From Bacteroidales bacterium (GTDB lineage: Bacteria; Bacteroidota; Bacteroidia; Bacteroidales; P3), in contig JAUNHX010000024.1 of the NCBI GenBank assembly GCA_030523765.1, forward strand, positions 1 through 33,833: 33,833 nucleotides of DNA. Reading direction: 5' to 3'. The stretch's first letter is position 1. Each line of letters starts with the position of its first letter. Under the pieces are notes generated by a model, which worked only from the letters and a program-made list of their open reading frames with translations, was not told where the DNA came from and searched no databases. Below, one piece after another: positions 33,580 to 33,833 of this stretch. The translations under genes were made by a program, and so were the position numbers.

Positions 33580-33696
33580 GCACCCGTTTCGCACCCGAAA
33601 TAGATTCCTTCCTTTTAGTTTTGTTTATAGTGTCTTGTCCTACAAAATAGTTAACCCAAAAACGCTTGGAATTGAAAAATAAGCGGCTTTGCCGCT
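33580..33696. other. Spacer after tRNA-Gln with short repeats
   Basis: I see no start-to-stop gene here. GCACCCG occurs at 33580-33586 and again at 33591-33597. The palindrome AAGCGGCTTTGCCGCTT (33681-33697) has 7-bp arms and abuts the tandem repeat. Read on the minus strand, a frame runs in from the tandem repeat and ends at a TAA at about 33653-33655. The region may be the edge of a repeat family or mobile element next to the tRNA. Confidence 0.4.
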
Positions 33697-33833
33697 TGAC
33701 GATTGCGGGCCTCAGACATGCTCAAGTATAACTTGGCATTCCTTTCGGCTTTTGCAATCGGTACTTCCCATCGGTCAGTGACGATTGCGGGCCTCAGACA
33801 TGCTCAAGTATAACTTGGCATTCCTTTCGGCTT
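33697..33833. repeat. Tandem repeat, 82-bp period, cut by the window end
   Basis: A 55-base sequence starting TGACGATTGCGGGCCTCAG occupies 33697-33751 and recurs without mismatch at 33779-33833, where the window stops. A 27-base stretch (33752-33778) lies between, so the period is 82 bases. Two perfect copies are seen; more may follow. On the minus strand a frame crosses the repeats (…DRWEVPIAKAERNAKLYL…) but the period is not a multiple of three, so it shifts between copies and is probably not coding. It does not have the size or spacing of a CRISPR array. Confidence 0.85.

Noticed and set aside
33697..33833. CRISPR array
   Set aside because: The repeat is 55 bases with an 82-base period and only two copies; no cas genes and no variable spacers.

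Overview
This window looks like a chromosomal segment of a Bacteroidales bacterium (phylum Bacteroidota). Four things support this. Nearly every recognisable promoter carries the Bacteroidota -7 element TAnnTTTG, usually as TATCTTTG, and where a -33 TTG is visible it sits 18-20 bases upstream. Shine-Dalgarno sequences are mostly absent. The gene set includes a DAHP synthase/chorismate mutase fusion, an M64 metallopeptidase, a CstA-like carrier and a radical-SAM/lipoprotein pair, all common in this group. Gene order and compact spacing are ordinary for the phylum. I cannot name the genus from sequence alone.

Layout. 1-1000 is a gene-poor left flank with a GTGACGC repeat cluster, hairpins and what may be the remnant of a small gene behind a good promoter. 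1015-3066 (+) encodes a secreted M64 peptidase and a DNA-alkylation-repair protein. 3105-3833 (-) is a VanX-type dipeptidase lipoprotein. 4094-11660 (+) is a tightly packed run: TPR protein, DedA membrane protein, SufS-type cysteine desulfurase, RecN, M23 peptidase and shikimate kinase. Type II dehydroquinase (11885-12310) follows with its own promoter.

12337-22067 is all minus strand. In transcription order it holds tRNA-Gly(CCC), DAHP synthase/chorismate mutase, a lipoprotein, a radical-SAM/SPASM enzyme and a small membrane protein. Then come rpsO, pnp, a PurM-like synthase, a YciO/Sua5-like protein, a small holin-like membrane protein and panC. 22254-33341 (+) holds a PAP2 phosphatase, a GNAT acetyltransferase, a beta-CASP metallo-hydrolase, CstA, a secreted YD-repeat protein, Mfd and a long-chain acyl-CoA ligase. 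tRNA-Gln(TTG) and a strong terminator follow, and the window ends inside an 82-bp-period tandem repeat.

How the genes relate. Three steps of aromatic amino-acid synthesis are present (DAHP synthase, dehydroquinase, shikimate kinase), plus chorismate mutase as a fused domain. RecN, Mfd and the AlkD-like protein serve DNA repair. rpsO and pnp keep the neighbouring order known from many bacteria. The least understood part is the radical-SAM/lipoprotein pair (19053-20778). The lipoprotein carries the hexapeptide MYGVPT twice, and the cassette sits directly behind the aromatic-pathway fusion gene. It is the best candidate for an incompletely described system. The two window edges, with repeat structures and no clear genes, are the best candidates for mobile-element or repeat-family boundaries.
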